NCBI GenBank assembly: GCA_016716265.1
Contig: JADJWQ010000002.1
Coordinates: 891,001 to 955,000, forward strand
Direction: 5' to 3'
From: Planctomycetota bacterium
Lineage (GTDB): Bacteria; Planctomycetota; UBA1135; UBA2386
DNA: 64,000 nucleotides
Below the pieces are notes generated by a model that was given only the letters and a program-made list of their open reading frames with translations, made no database searches and was not told the DNA's origin. This document shows, piece by piece, positions 51,324 through 59,693 of the stretch. Each line of letters opens with the position of its first letter. The first letter of the stretch is position 1. The translations under genes were made by a program, and so were the position numbers.

Positions 51324-51977
51324 ATGACCAAGAGACTCTTCGTGGGCAATCTGTCCTACGACACGACCGAGCAGTCGCTCGGCGAGGCCTTCTCCCAGCA
51401 GGGCCACAACGCGACCCGCATCACGATCCTGCTCGACCGGGAGACCGGCCGCTCGCGCGGCTTCGGCTTCGTCGAGTTCGCCTCCGACGACGCGGCGCGC
51501 GCCGCGCTGACCGCGATGGACGGCGCCTCGGTCGACGGCCGGAGACTGCGCGTCAGCGAGGCCGAGGACCGGCGCGACCGGCGCGACCCGCGCGGTCCTG
51601 GCGGGCCCCGCGAGCGCCGTGACGACGACCGGCGCTCGGGCCCGGGCGCGGAGCGTCGCGGTCCCCCGCCGGAGCGCGGTTCCGGCGGAACCGATCGCGA
51701 CGCCGCCGAGCGTGGTTCCGCGGAACGCGGCTCCGCGGGCGGCGGCTTCCGGCGCCGGGAGGACGGTCCGGAACGCGGCAGCGGTGGCGGTGGTGGCGGG
51801 AGTGGCGGCGCTGGCGGCGTGCGGTCCGATCGCGAGCGGCGCGGCAAGCACGGCCGGGAGCGGGATCGCGATCGCTGGGACGAGGGCCCGCGGCGCGGTG
51901 AGCCGCGTCGCCGCGGCCGGACGCACGACGACGACGACGACTTCAGCGGCACGTACGACGCCGACGACGACATCTGA
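51324..51977 (+). CDS. RRM-type RNA-binding protein with charged Gly/Arg-rich tail
   Basis: 217 residues. One RRM domain fills 1-82: RNP2 is KRLFVGNLSYDTTEQ and RNP1 is RSRGFGFVEFASDDAA. The loop ITILLDRETGRSR and VDGRRLRVSEA complete it. The tail (83-217) is low complexity, rich in Arg, Asp, Glu, Gly and Ser (RDRRDPRGPGGPRERRDDD, GSGGGGGGSGGAGG), ending in Asp-rich DDDDDFSGTYDADDDI. Such proteins in cyanobacteria and planctomycetes bind single-stranded RNA, often in cold stress. The disordered tail could support condensation or membrane-near RNA localisation, which is speculation. A leader of 226 bases precedes it, and a tandem repeat follows right after the stop. Confidence 0.92.
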   Translation: MTKRLFVGNLSYDTTEQSLGEAFSQQGHNATRITILLDRETGRSRGFGFVEFASDDAARAALTAMDGASVDGRRLRVSEAEDRRDRRDPRGPGGPRERRDDDRRSGPGAERRGPPPERGSGGTDRDAAERGSAERGSAGGGFRRREDGPERGSGGGGGGSGGAGGVRSDRERRGKHGRERDRDRWDEGPRRGEPRRRGRTHDDDDDFSGTYDADDDI

Positions 51978-51985
51978 TCGGACGT

Positions 51986-52082
51986 GCAGTGCCGATCTCG
52001 GCGGGCAGTGCCGATCGGGCGGGCAGTGCCGATCGGCAGGCAGTTCCGATCGGCAGGCAGTTCCGATCGGCAGGCAGTGCAG
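51986..52082. repeat. Tandem 17-19 bp repeat with CCGATCGG core, five full copies
   Basis: Units start at 51986 (19 bp), 52005 (18), 52023 (17), 52040 (17) and 52057 (17), and a partial sixth follows at 52074. The commonest unit is GCAGTTCCGATCGGCAG; the earlier ones have GCAGTGCCGATC. Three units share the palindrome CCGATCGG. It fills the whole gap between the RRM gene and the next gene. Confidence 0.85.
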
Positions 52083-52088
52083 CGCGCG

Positions 52089-53773
52089 GTGAGTCCCGTG
52101 GCCGATCCTGAGCCCGTCACCGAGGAATCGTCCGGGCCGGGGCGGCGCGGACCGCGCGGCCCCGGCGCCGGCTGGCTGGTGGCGCTCGTCGCGCCCGCCG
52201 CACTGGCGGTCGCGCGCGGGTTCTGGGCCCCCGACGAGCCACGCTACGCGCAGGTCGCCCGCGAGCTGATCGAGTCCGGCGGCGGCCCGGTGCTGCACCT
52301 CTGCGGTGAGCCCTACCCGGACAAGCCGCCACTGTTGTTCTGGCTGAGCGGCGCCCTCGGCCGCGCGACCGGCTGGAGCGAGCTCGCGATGCGATCGCCG
52401 TCGCTGCTCGCCCTTGCGCTGCTCGCCGTGCTCACGCAGCGCTTCGCCACCTGCATGGCGGGCCCGCGCCAGGCGCGGCTCGCGCCGTGGATCCTGCTGA
52501 CGATGGCGCTGCCGACCGAGCTCGGCTCGCGCCTGCAGCCCGACACGCTGCTCGCGGCGCTGGTGACGCTGGCGCTGGCGATCGCGACCCGCTGCGGCGC
52601 CGAGCCGCGCCCGACGAGCGTGCCGCGGCTCGCGTCGCGGGTGTCGCGACCGGGCTCGCCGCGCTGGCGAAGGGACCGGTCGCGTGGCTGTTGGTCGGGC
52701 TGCCGCTGCTCGCGTGGCGGCGCGCTACGCCGCGACCGCCGGACACCCCGACCGCGCGCCACCCAGCGCTCGGCTGGCTCGCAATGGTCGCGTTCGCGGT
52801 CGCCCCGGTCGCGAGTTGGGCGCTGTGGACGATCGCCCGCGCACCGGACCTGCGCGCCGCGTTGCTCGTCGACCAGCACCTCGGCCGCGTAGTCGACCCG
52901 CACAGCCACCCGGGCTCCCCGCTCAAGCCGACCCTCGAGCTGCTCGCGCTGTGGCTGCCGTGGACGCCGTTCGTGCTGGTCGGTCTGCTGACCGCCGTGC
53001 GGAACCGCGCCAGCGCGGCGGCCGCCCACCGCGCGTGGCTGTGGCTCGCTGGCCCGCTGCTGTTCTTCTCGGCGATCGCCGAGAAGCGCGCGGTCTACCT
53101 GCTGCCGATCTACCCGGCGGCCGCCCTGCTCGCCGCGCACGGGCTGTGCACCTGGAGCGGAGCGCGCGGCTGGCGCTCCGCCGCGCTGCGCGCGGCCGTG
53201 CTGCTGGCGACCGCGCCGCTCGCGGCGGTCGGCGTCGCCGGCCTCGCCGCGCCGCTGTGGCTGCCGACGTTGACCGGTGCCTTCGAATCCCCCGCCGGGC
53301 TGGCCGGTCGCGCCGTCGCGTTCGGCCCGCCGGTGCTCGCGGTGGCGCTGCTCGCCATGCGAGCTGCCCGGCGCCGCGACTGGCTGGCCTGGGCGCGCGC
53401 CGTGGCGCGCGCCTGGCTCGTGACGATCGCGCTCGGTGCCGTGCTGCTGGTACCCGTCGTCGATCGCGAGAAGTCCCCGCGCCATCTCGCCGCACGGCTC
53501 GCCGGTCGCCCCGAGCAGCCGACCGAGATCCCCTGCATCGGCGTCCGCCCGGAGGGCTACGCGTTCTACGCCGGCCGCCCCGCGGTCGCCGACCCGCGGG
53601 CCGCCCGGATCGCCGGGGCGCTGGCCCGCGACGACGCCGACTTCCTCGCGCTGGTGGCCGCGCGCGAGCTGCTGCGCCTGCCGACCGACGTCCTGCGCCG
53701 CGTGCAGGTCGTCGACGCGCAGGGCGTCGGCTCCCGCCGCGTGCTGGTGCTCGGCCGCCGCCAGCAACCGTGA
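52089..53773 (+). CDS. GT39/ArnT-like membrane glycosyltransferase, frame disrupted
   Basis: About 562 residues if the frame is corrected. The first part (GTG 52089 or GTG 52098) has helix 1 and the GT-C motif: WAPDEPRYAQVARELIESG with the Asp-Glu pair, then YPDKPPLLFWLSGALG and MRSPSLLALALLAVLTQ. It becomes Arg/Ser-rich after about 52600. The other frame continues as AAARVAGVATGLAALAKGPVAWLLVGL, typical of ArnT family members. It proceeds through AEKRAVYLLPIYPAAALLA to the soluble C-terminus (IGVRPEGYAFYAGRPAVADP). One missing base near 52600-52625 would join them. The start lies just inside the end of the tandem repeat. It would move a sugar from a polyprenyl phosphate to a lipid. Assembly error is likelier than true decay. 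Confidence 0.72.
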
Positions 53774-53906
53774 GTGGGTGCCGGGTCGGTCGCCGCTTGA
53801 ACGGAGGGCACCGAGGCCACAGGCTTGATGGTCACTTCATCCCGGCGGCGGCGGGCCCGGCCCCGAGCAGTTCGGGACCCGGCTCCGGACGCCGCGTGGA
53901 GCGCCG

Positions 53907-55049
53907 ATGAACGAACTCAGCATCGACCGGCTCAGGGAGCTCGCCAAGGCTGCAGAGCCGCCCTGTGTGTCGCTCTACATGCCGACGCACCGCAGGGGCG
54001 TCGACCTGCAGCAGGACCCCATCCGCCTCGACAACCTCGTGCGGGCCGCGGAGCGGCTCCTCGAGACGGATGGCCATCCGACCGAACGGATCGCCGCGCT
54101 GCTCGACCCGGTCCGCGGGCTGCGCACCGACGACGCGTTCTGGGCGCACCAGCTCGACGGCCTCGCGATCCTGTGCCACCGCGCTGGACCGACGATCCTC
54201 AAGCTACCGTTGTCCGTCGACGAGCTCGTGATGAACGGCCAGCGGCCGTATCTGAAGCCTCTGCTGCCGCTGCTGACCGGTGACGGCCGCTATCGCGTGC
54301 TGTCCCTGTCGCAGGGCTCGGTGCGCATGTTCGAGGGCAACCGGGACGGCCTCCAGGAGCTCGACATCCCCGACCTGCCGCAGAGCGTCAGCGACGTCGT
54401 CGGCGACGACCTCGAGCAGAAGACTCCGCAGCAGCACTCGGTCGGCGGCGACGGCCGCGGCATCCAGCACGGCTCGGGAGGCGCGACCGACGTCTCGAAG
54501 CAGGAGCTCGAGAAGTTCGTCCGCGCGGTCGATCAGGCGCTGCACGCGGCGCTCGAGGGTCGCATCTGTCCGTTGGTGGTCGCCGCCGTCGACCACGTCG
54601 CCGCAGCGTTCCGCAACGTCACCCACGCGCGGCGCATGCTGAAGCAGACGTTGTCCGGCAACCTCGAGCACCTCGATGCACACGAGCTCCACGCGCGCGC
54701 GTGGCCGCTGGTCGCCGAGGAGTTCGCGGCGGACCTCCGCAAGGTCACCGAGCTGGTGCGCGCCGGGCTCGGCACCGGCAAGGTCGTGCAGCGGATCGAG
54801 GAGGTCGTCAACGCCGCCCACGAGGGCCGCGTCGCGAACATGCTGGTCGCCATCGACACGATCCGGTGGGGTCGCTTCGACCCCGACGCGCGGCTCGTCG
54901 AGCCGCACCCGGAGCGACGGTCCGGCGACATCGACCTGCTCGACCGCGCCGCGACCGACTGCCTGCTGCACGGCGGTCGCGTGCATGCGCTGCGCCTCGA
55001 CGAGATGCCCGGCGACGACGCCAAGGCGATCGCCGTGCTGCGCTGGTGA
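53907..55049 (+). CDS. Bacterial eRF1-like (baeRF family) protein
   Basis: 380 residues, no signal peptide. The N-terminal part has PCVSLYMPTHRRGVDLQQDPIRLDNLV and LRTDDAFWAHQLDGLAILC, the start of baeRF families 3 and 7, bacterial relatives of archaeo-eukaryotic release factor eRF1. RYRVLSLSQGSVRMFEGNRDGLQELDI is the central segment, and a Gly/Gln-rich loop (PQQHSVGGDGRGIQHGSGG) sits where eRF1 has the catalytic GGQ; here there is only GGDG. PLVVAAVDHVAAAFRNVTH and the C-terminal NMLVAIDTIRWGRFD belong to the Pelota-like part. Proposed roles are ribosome-linked stress responses, but none is proven. Its stop is only one base from the convergent photolyase-fusion gene. Confidence 0.8.
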   Translation: MNELSIDRLRELAKAAEPPCVSLYMPTHRRGVDLQQDPIRLDNLVRAAERLLETDGHPTERIAALLDPVRGLRTDDAFWAHQLDGLAILCHRAGPTILKLPLSVDELVMNGQRPYLKPLLPLLTGDGRYRVLSLSQGSVRMFEGNRDGLQELDIPDLPQSVSDVVGDDLEQKTPQQHSVGGDGRGIQHGSGGATDVSKQELEKFVRAVDQALHAALEGRICPLVVAAVDHVAAAFRNVTHARRMLKQTLSGNLEHLDAHELHARAWPLVAEEFAADLRKVTELVRAGLGTGKVVQRIEEVVNAAHEGRVANMLVAIDTIRWGRFDPDARLVEPHPERRSGDIDLLDRAATDCLLHGGRVHALRLDEMPGDDAKAIAVLRW

Positions 55050-55057
55050 CTCAGCGC
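55040..55057. terminator. Stem-loop holding both convergent stop codons
   Basis: Arms GCGCTG (55040-55045) and CAGCGC (55052-55057), loop GTGACT. The two genes end at 55049 and 55051. Confidence 0.4.
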
Positions 55058-57486
55058 GGCCCGGTCGGCTCGGTCAGCGTCGCCGCGCGCAGCACGCGAC
55101 CGGCGAGGTCGCAGCCGCTGCGCCAGGCGCCCTCGACGCGCGGCCCGCCGCACCAGTCACCGCAGGCACCGATGCCGTGCGCCGCGTCGAACAGGCTCGC
55201 GTCGGTGAGCGGCTCGACCGGCGTCGCGAAGCTCCAGCGGTGCACGTCGCAATGCAGGACCGCCGGCAGCGCGCCCCCCTGGGCGCGCGCCAAGGCGTCG
55301 AGCGACGGCGCGGCGAGCTGCGCGACATCGATGGCACCATCGTGCCCGGCGGACCACTCCGGCGTCGCGTGCAGCACGAAGGTCTCGGGGCGGGCCGCGC
55401 GGCCGGGCTTGCTCGAGTCGCGCGCGAGCCACGCGAGCACCGGATCGCCGGCGACGAAGGCGGCGTCGAAGGGCACCGCGAGCGGCGCCGCGAACGCGAC
55501 CATCGTCGCGACGCACGGCGTCAGCACCACCGCTCGCGCGCGCGCGGCGAGCGCCGGCGCGATTGGCGCGAGCAGCTCGGCGGCCTGCGGCGCCGGGAGC
55601 GCGCAGAGCACGAGGTCGAAGCCGCGGGCGTCGACCGCCTGTCCGTCGCCGTCCGTCGCGTGCCAGCGGCCGCCGTCGCGGCCGAGCGCGGCCACGCGGA
55701 CCCGCTGCCGCACCGCCAGGTCGGCGCCGAGGTGGCCGGCCAGCGCGCTCATGCCGGGCGTGCCGACGTAGCGATCGCCCGGGCGCGGGTCGGGTTCCAC
55801 GCGGCCATCGCGCAGCGTGACGATGCGCGCATCCCAGCGCGCGACCACGCCGTCCTCGAGCCAGCTCGCGACGTGTCTTCGGAACGGCTCGCTGCGCGCG
55901 GTGAAGAACTGCGCACCGTGGTCGAACCACAGCCCGCCATCGGTGCGCCGCGTCGACGCGCGCCCGCCCGGGCCGCGCCCCTTGTCGGCGACCAGCACGT
56001 CGATGCCGTGGTCGTGCAGCGCGCGGGCGCACGCGAGCCCCGCGATCCCCGCACCGACGACCAGCGCGCGCAGCGGTCGCCCGGCGATCGGACGGTCGAC
56101 GCGGGCGGCGTAGCGCGCGACGTCCAGTCGCCCCGCGTGCGCCTCCGTCGGTCGCGGCCGCACGGCACCGAGCACCGGCTGCGCCGGCTCGAACGGGCGG
56201 TCGAACAACCCGAGGCACCACCACAGGCCGCCGTAGCTCGCCGGGTCGCGGCCGTCGAGCGCGTAGCGGTGGTTGAGCTCGACCAGGCGCTCCATGCAGG
56301 TCGCGACGTCGGGCGTCCACTCCGGCAGCGCCTTGCCCCAGGTCATCCGCAGGTTGTTGTGCAGCTCGCCGTGCCGGAGCAGCGAGCGCTGCGCGGCGTC
56401 CCACAGCGCGTCGCCGGTCCGACCGCGCGCCAGCGTCTCGAGGCTGCGCAGCGCGGGCCTCGGGTCGCGCTCGTGCTCGCGCAGCGTGGCGAGCGCCCAG
56501 GCCGGCAGGGCGTCCGCGGGGTCGTGTGGGTCGGCGGTCCGCGCGGCCCACGCGTAGGCGAGTTCGCGCCACACGAGCAGCTCGTCGAGGAACTTGTCCG
56601 CCCCCGCTCCGCCCACGGCGGCGACCTCCCGCGCGATCCGCAGCGGCGACACGTGGCCGAAGTGCAGGTACGGCGACAGTCGGCTGACCCCGTCGCGCAG
56701 CGGGTCGTTGCGGTCGCGTGCGTAGGCGCGCAGCCGCGCGAGGAACTCCGCGAAGCGCGCGTAGCCGGCCCGCGACCCGCCCGCCGTGTCCCGCACCGGA
56801 GCGACCGTGTGGTCGATGTCGCAGCTCGCCAGCAGCGCATCGAGGTCGACGGTCGCCGCGTCGACCGGCTCGAACGGGAGCTCGAGCGCGGCCGCAGGCA
56901 CCACCGCGGCGACCGGCTCCGGCCACGGCCGCAGCACGCGCTCGGCGCGCGACACGCGGGTCGCGTCGCGGAACGCGAAGGCGCGCTCGGGTCGCCGCGC
57001 CACCAGCGGCATCGGCACGACGCACGCGGTGTCGACCGTCCACACCGGACCCGGCGCACGGGCCGCGAGCCGCGCCGTCCAATCGCGCAACGGCGGCACG
57101 GGCATGTCCTCGGTGACGACCAGCGCGGCGCGCTCCGCCAGCGTCCGCAGGTGCGGTCCGCGGTGCCCGGCACGCTCGACGTGCAGCGCGTAGCGCACAC
57201 CGCGGGTCGCGAGCTCCGCCGCCGCATCGCGAGCGCCCTGCAATGCGAAGGCGTGCAGGCGGTCGGAGGCGAACGGATGCCGCTCGCCGAGCGCGTGGTA
57301 GACGAGCACCGGCAGCCCGAGACGCGCGCCGATCGCGAGGGCGACGTCGAGCGCCGGGTTCTCGTGCCCGCGCACCGCCGTGCGCATCCAGTACAGCACG
57401 AACTCACCGCTCGCCGCGATCGGCCGGCCGTCGCAGGGTGTCGTGCGCTCGCGGAGGTGGTCAGGCAGTGTCGCGAGATCGGTCAT
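55051..57486 (-). CDS. Fusion of class II photolyase and renalase-like FAD oxidoreductase
   Basis: 811 residues. Residues 1-470 are a class II DNA photolyase: FVLYWMRTAVRGHENPALDVALAIG at the start, LVVTEDMPVPPLRDW, SRLSPYLHFGHVSPLRIAREV, FLDELLVWRELAYAW and the FAD/DNA region LLRHGELHNNLRMTWGKALPEW. This repairs cyclobutane pyrimidine dimers with blue light. From about 471 a second protein is joined: RALVVGAGIAGLACARALHDHG (FAD), GRGPGGRASTRRTDGGLWFDHGA and GIGACGDWCGGPRVEGAWRSG, which fit the COG3380 renalase-like group. No stop or linker break separates them. The ATG at 57486 follows the normal photolyase start; the upstream frame is not coding. It is divergent from a second photolyase-family gene with a 97-bp gap. 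Confidence 0.88.
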   Translation of the reverse strand: MTDLATLPDHLRERTTPCDGRPIAASGEFVLYWMRTAVRGHENPALDVALAIGARLGLPVLVYHALGERHPFASDRLHAFALQGARDAAAELATRGVRYALHVERAGHRGPHLRTLAERAALVVTEDMPVPPLRDWTARLAARAPGPVWTVDTACVVPMPLVARRPERAFAFRDATRVSRAERVLRPWPEPVAAVVPAAALELPFEPVDAATVDLDALLASCDIDHTVAPVRDTAGGSRAGYARFAEFLARLRAYARDRNDPLRDGVSRLSPYLHFGHVSPLRIAREVAAVGGAGADKFLDELLVWRELAYAWAARTADPHDPADALPAWALATLREHERDPRPALRSLETLARGRTGDALWDAAQRSLLRHGELHNNLRMTWGKALPEWTPDVATCMERLVELNHRYALDGRDPASYGGLWWCLGLFDRPFEPAQPVLGAVRPRPTEAHAGRLDVARYAARVDRPIAGRPLRALVVGAGIAGLACARALHDHGIDVLVADKGRGPGGRASTRRTDGGLWFDHGAQFFTARSEPFRRHVASWLEDGVVARWDARIVTLRDGRVEPDPRPGDRYVGTPGMSALAGHLGADLAVRQRVRVAALGRDGGRWHATDGDGQAVDARGFDLVLCALPAPQAAELLAPIAPALAARARAVVLTPCVATMVAFAAPLAVPFDAAFVAGDPVLAWLARDSSKPGRAARPETFVLHATPEWSAGHDGAIDVAQLAAPSLDALARAQGGALPAVLHCDVHRWSFATPVEPLTDASLFDAAHGIGACGDWCGGPRVEGAWRSGCDLAGRVLRAATLTEPTGPR

Positions 57487-57583
57487 CGGCGGGTCGAGGC
57501 GTTCGCCGCGAGAGCCGCGCGGATGCACGGCCGGGCACGCGGGGTCGGCATCCTCGCTCGCACGCCGCGCGAAGCCGCCGGTG

Positions 57584-59104
57584 ATGAACGTCCAGCTCGT
57601 CTGGTTCAAGCGCGACCTGCGGCTGCGTGACCATCGGAGTCTCACGGCGGCGCTCGCCGCGGGTCCGGTGCTCGGCGTCTACGTGTTCGAGCCCGAGCTG
57701 CTGCGCGCCGCGGACAGCGACCCGAGCCACGTGCTGTTCACCCTCGAGGCGCTCGCCGAGCTCCGCACCGCGTTCCGGTCGCGGGGCGGCCGCCTGCTCG
57801 TGCGCACCGGCGACCCGGTCGACGTGTTCGAGGAGCTGCGGCTGCGTTGCGGCGGCCTCGCCGGACTGTGGTCGCACGAGGAGACGGGCAACCTGCTCTC
57901 CTACCGCCGCGACCAGCGCGTCGCCGCGTGGGCCGCGCGCACCGGCGTGCCGTGGCACGAGACCTGGCAGACCGGCGTGGTCCGGCGCCTGCGCAGCCGG
58001 GACGGCTGGTCGCGCCACTGGAACGCCCGGATGGCGACCGCGCCGCTGCCCGCCCCGGACGCACTGCCGGTCCCGCCCGGGTTGCCCGCCGATCTCGACG
58101 ACGGGCCGCTCCCGTCGCTCGCCGCGCTCGGGCTGTCGCCGTCTCGTCGCGTCAGCGTACAGCCCGGCGGCGAGAGTCCCGCGCTGGCGACGCTCGAGTC
58201 GTTCCTGGCGGGGCGCTCGGTCCGCTATCGCACCGACATGTCGAGCCCCGTGACCGGTGCGGACGGCTGCAGCCGGCTGAGCCCCTACCTCGCGCAGGGC
58301 TGCGTGTCGATCCGGACCGTCTACGCCTCGACCCGCCAGCGCGCGGCGGAGCTGAAGGACGCCCGTGCGGGCGGCGCGGACGTGCCCCCGACCTGGCTCC
58401 CGTCGTTGGCGTCGTTCGGCTCGCGCCTGCGTTGGCATTGCCATTTCATGCAGAAGCTCGAGGACCACCCGACCCTGGAGACCGAGCCGCTGAATCCCGT
58501 CTACCGCGGGTTCAACGACGACCACCACGACCCCGAGCTGCTCACCGCGTTCGCCACCGGCAATACCGGCTACCCGTTCGTCGACGCTTGCATGCGCTGC
58601 CTGCACCACAGCGGCTGGCTCAACTTCCGGATGCGCGCGATGCTCGTGTCGTTCGCCTGCCACCATCTCGCGCAGCCGTGGCAGCCGGTGGCGACGATCC
58701 TCGCGCCGCTGTTCCTCGACTACGAGTGCGGTATCCACCACGCGCAGACGCAGATGCAGGCGGGGGTGACCGGCATCAATGCGGTGCGCATCTACTCACC
58801 CGCCAAGCAGCTCGCCGATCAGGACCCGGGCGGCGAGTTCGTCCGCCGCTTCGTCCCGGAGCTCGCCGGCGTGCCGCTCGAGCATCTCGCGGAACCGCAT
58901 TCGATGTCGAGACCCGCGCAGCGCGCGGCCGGCTGCGTGATCGGGCGCGACTACCCCGCGCCGCTGGTCGACCATGCACGCGCCTACGCCGGCGCGCGCG
59001 CCAGGATCTACGCGCTGCGCCGCACCGACGCCGCGCGAACCGCCGCGCGCGCCGTGCAGGCCCGCCACGGCAGCCGCCGACCGGCGCTGCGGCGGCGTCG
59101 GTGA
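57584..59104 (+). CDS. Cryptochrome/photolyase family protein (class I type)
   Basis: 506 residues. VQLVWFKRDLRLRDHRSLTAAL is the N-terminal photolyase signature. LWSHEETGNLLSYRRDQRV, SRLSPYLAQGCVSIRTVYAST and FGSRLRWHCHFMQKLEDHP follow. The FAD pocket has NTGYPFVDACMRCLHHSGWLNFRMRAMLVSF and DYECGIHHAQTQMQAGVTGINAVRIYSP, and the last part LADQDPGGEFVRRFVPELAGV is as in photolyases. It could repair DNA or act as a blue-light receptor; the FDxxHHxxQ-like region YECGIHHAQTQM suggests the cryptochrome-like subgroup. ATG 57584 overlaps the longer open frame that comes from the upstream divergent gene. Together with the fusion gene it makes a light-damage module. Confidence 0.9.
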   Translation: MNVQLVWFKRDLRLRDHRSLTAALAAGPVLGVYVFEPELLRAADSDPSHVLFTLEALAELRTAFRSRGGRLLVRTGDPVDVFEELRLRCGGLAGLWSHEETGNLLSYRRDQRVAAWAARTGVPWHETWQTGVVRRLRSRDGWSRHWNARMATAPLPAPDALPVPPGLPADLDDGPLPSLAALGLSPSRRVSVQPGGESPALATLESFLAGRSVRYRTDMSSPVTGADGCSRLSPYLAQGCVSIRTVYASTRQRAAELKDARAGGADVPPTWLPSLASFGSRLRWHCHFMQKLEDHPTLETEPLNPVYRGFNDDHHDPELLTAFATGNTGYPFVDACMRCLHHSGWLNFRMRAMLVSFACHHLAQPWQPVATILAPLFLDYECGIHHAQTQMQAGVTGINAVRIYSPAKQLADQDPGGEFVRRFVPELAGVPLEHLAEPHSMSRPAQRAAGCVIGRDYPAPLVDHARAYAGARARIYALRRTDAARTAARAVQARHGSRRPALRRRR

Positions 59105-59131
59105 GCTGCTGCCCGGCCGGCGCGCGGTCCG

Positions 59132-59584
59132 TCACCTGCCGAGCGCGCGCGCGACCGCCTCGGCCGCGTCGCGCGCCGGCTCGACGCCGTCGATCGCCCA
59201 GCTGTCGAGACCGATCACGCGCCGCCCGGCCTTGAGCGCGAGCGCGATCTCGCTCAGCGTGCCATAGCCGCCCGCGATCGCGATCAGCACGCCCGCGGCC
59301 TGCGCGATCACCGCATTGCGCGCCTCACCCAGGCCGGTCGGCAACGCGATCGTCACGTGCCGATTCGCACCCGCGGCGTCGGTGCCGGGCAGCAGTCCGA
59401 TGACGTCGCCGCCAGCCTGCTGGGCGCCGCGCGCGGCCGCCTCCATCACGCCGCCACGGCCCCCGCACAGCACCACGCAGCCGGCCTCGGCGAGCAGGCG
59501 ACCGACCTCCTCCGCGAGCGCGAGCACCGGTGCGGCAGCCGCCCCCGCGCCGATCACCCCAACCACCGTCCTGCGCGTTGCCAT
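59132..59584 (-). CDS. SLOG/LOG-family protein (TIGR00725 type)
   Basis: 150 residues. RTVVGVIGAGAAAAPVLALAEEVGRLLAEAG is the first strand-helix unit. VVLCGGRGGVMEAAARGAQQAGGDVIGLLPG is the nucleotide-binding part, where LOG enzymes have PGGxGT; here the later IAIAGGYGTLSEIALALKAG has GGYGT with Glu. RNAVIAQAAGVLI and GRRVIGLDSW complete it. Relatives are cytokinin-activating phosphoribohydrolases or Moco-carrier-like proteins, and planctomycete copies are uncharacterised. The open frame reaches 59689, but ATG 59584 (or 59593) is the natural start. It is convergent with the cryptochrome gene. Confidence 0.87.
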   Translation of the reverse strand: MATRRTVVGVIGAGAAAAPVLALAEEVGRLLAEAGCVVLCGGRGGVMEAAARGAQQAGGDVIGLLPGTDAAGANRHVTIALPTGLGEARNAVIAQAAGVLIAIAGGYGTLSEIALALKAGRRVIGLDSWAIDGVEPARDAAEAVARALGR

Positions 59585-59661
59585 CGCCGGCATCGTGCCC
59601 GCCGCGCGGCGGCACGTCCAACTCGCGCGACGGTGACGGCCCGCTCGGCGCGGCGCCGCGC

Positions 59662-59667
59662 TACCAT
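59662..59667 (+). promoter_or_regulatory. Candidate -10 element (TACCAT)
   Basis: CGCGCTACCATGCG lies 26 bases before ATG 59694 of the endonuclease gene and repeats the GCTACCAT octamer found before the Uma2 gene. Confidence 0.4.
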
Positions 59668-59693
59668 GCGCCCTCGTCCTCTCCTCCACCCTG

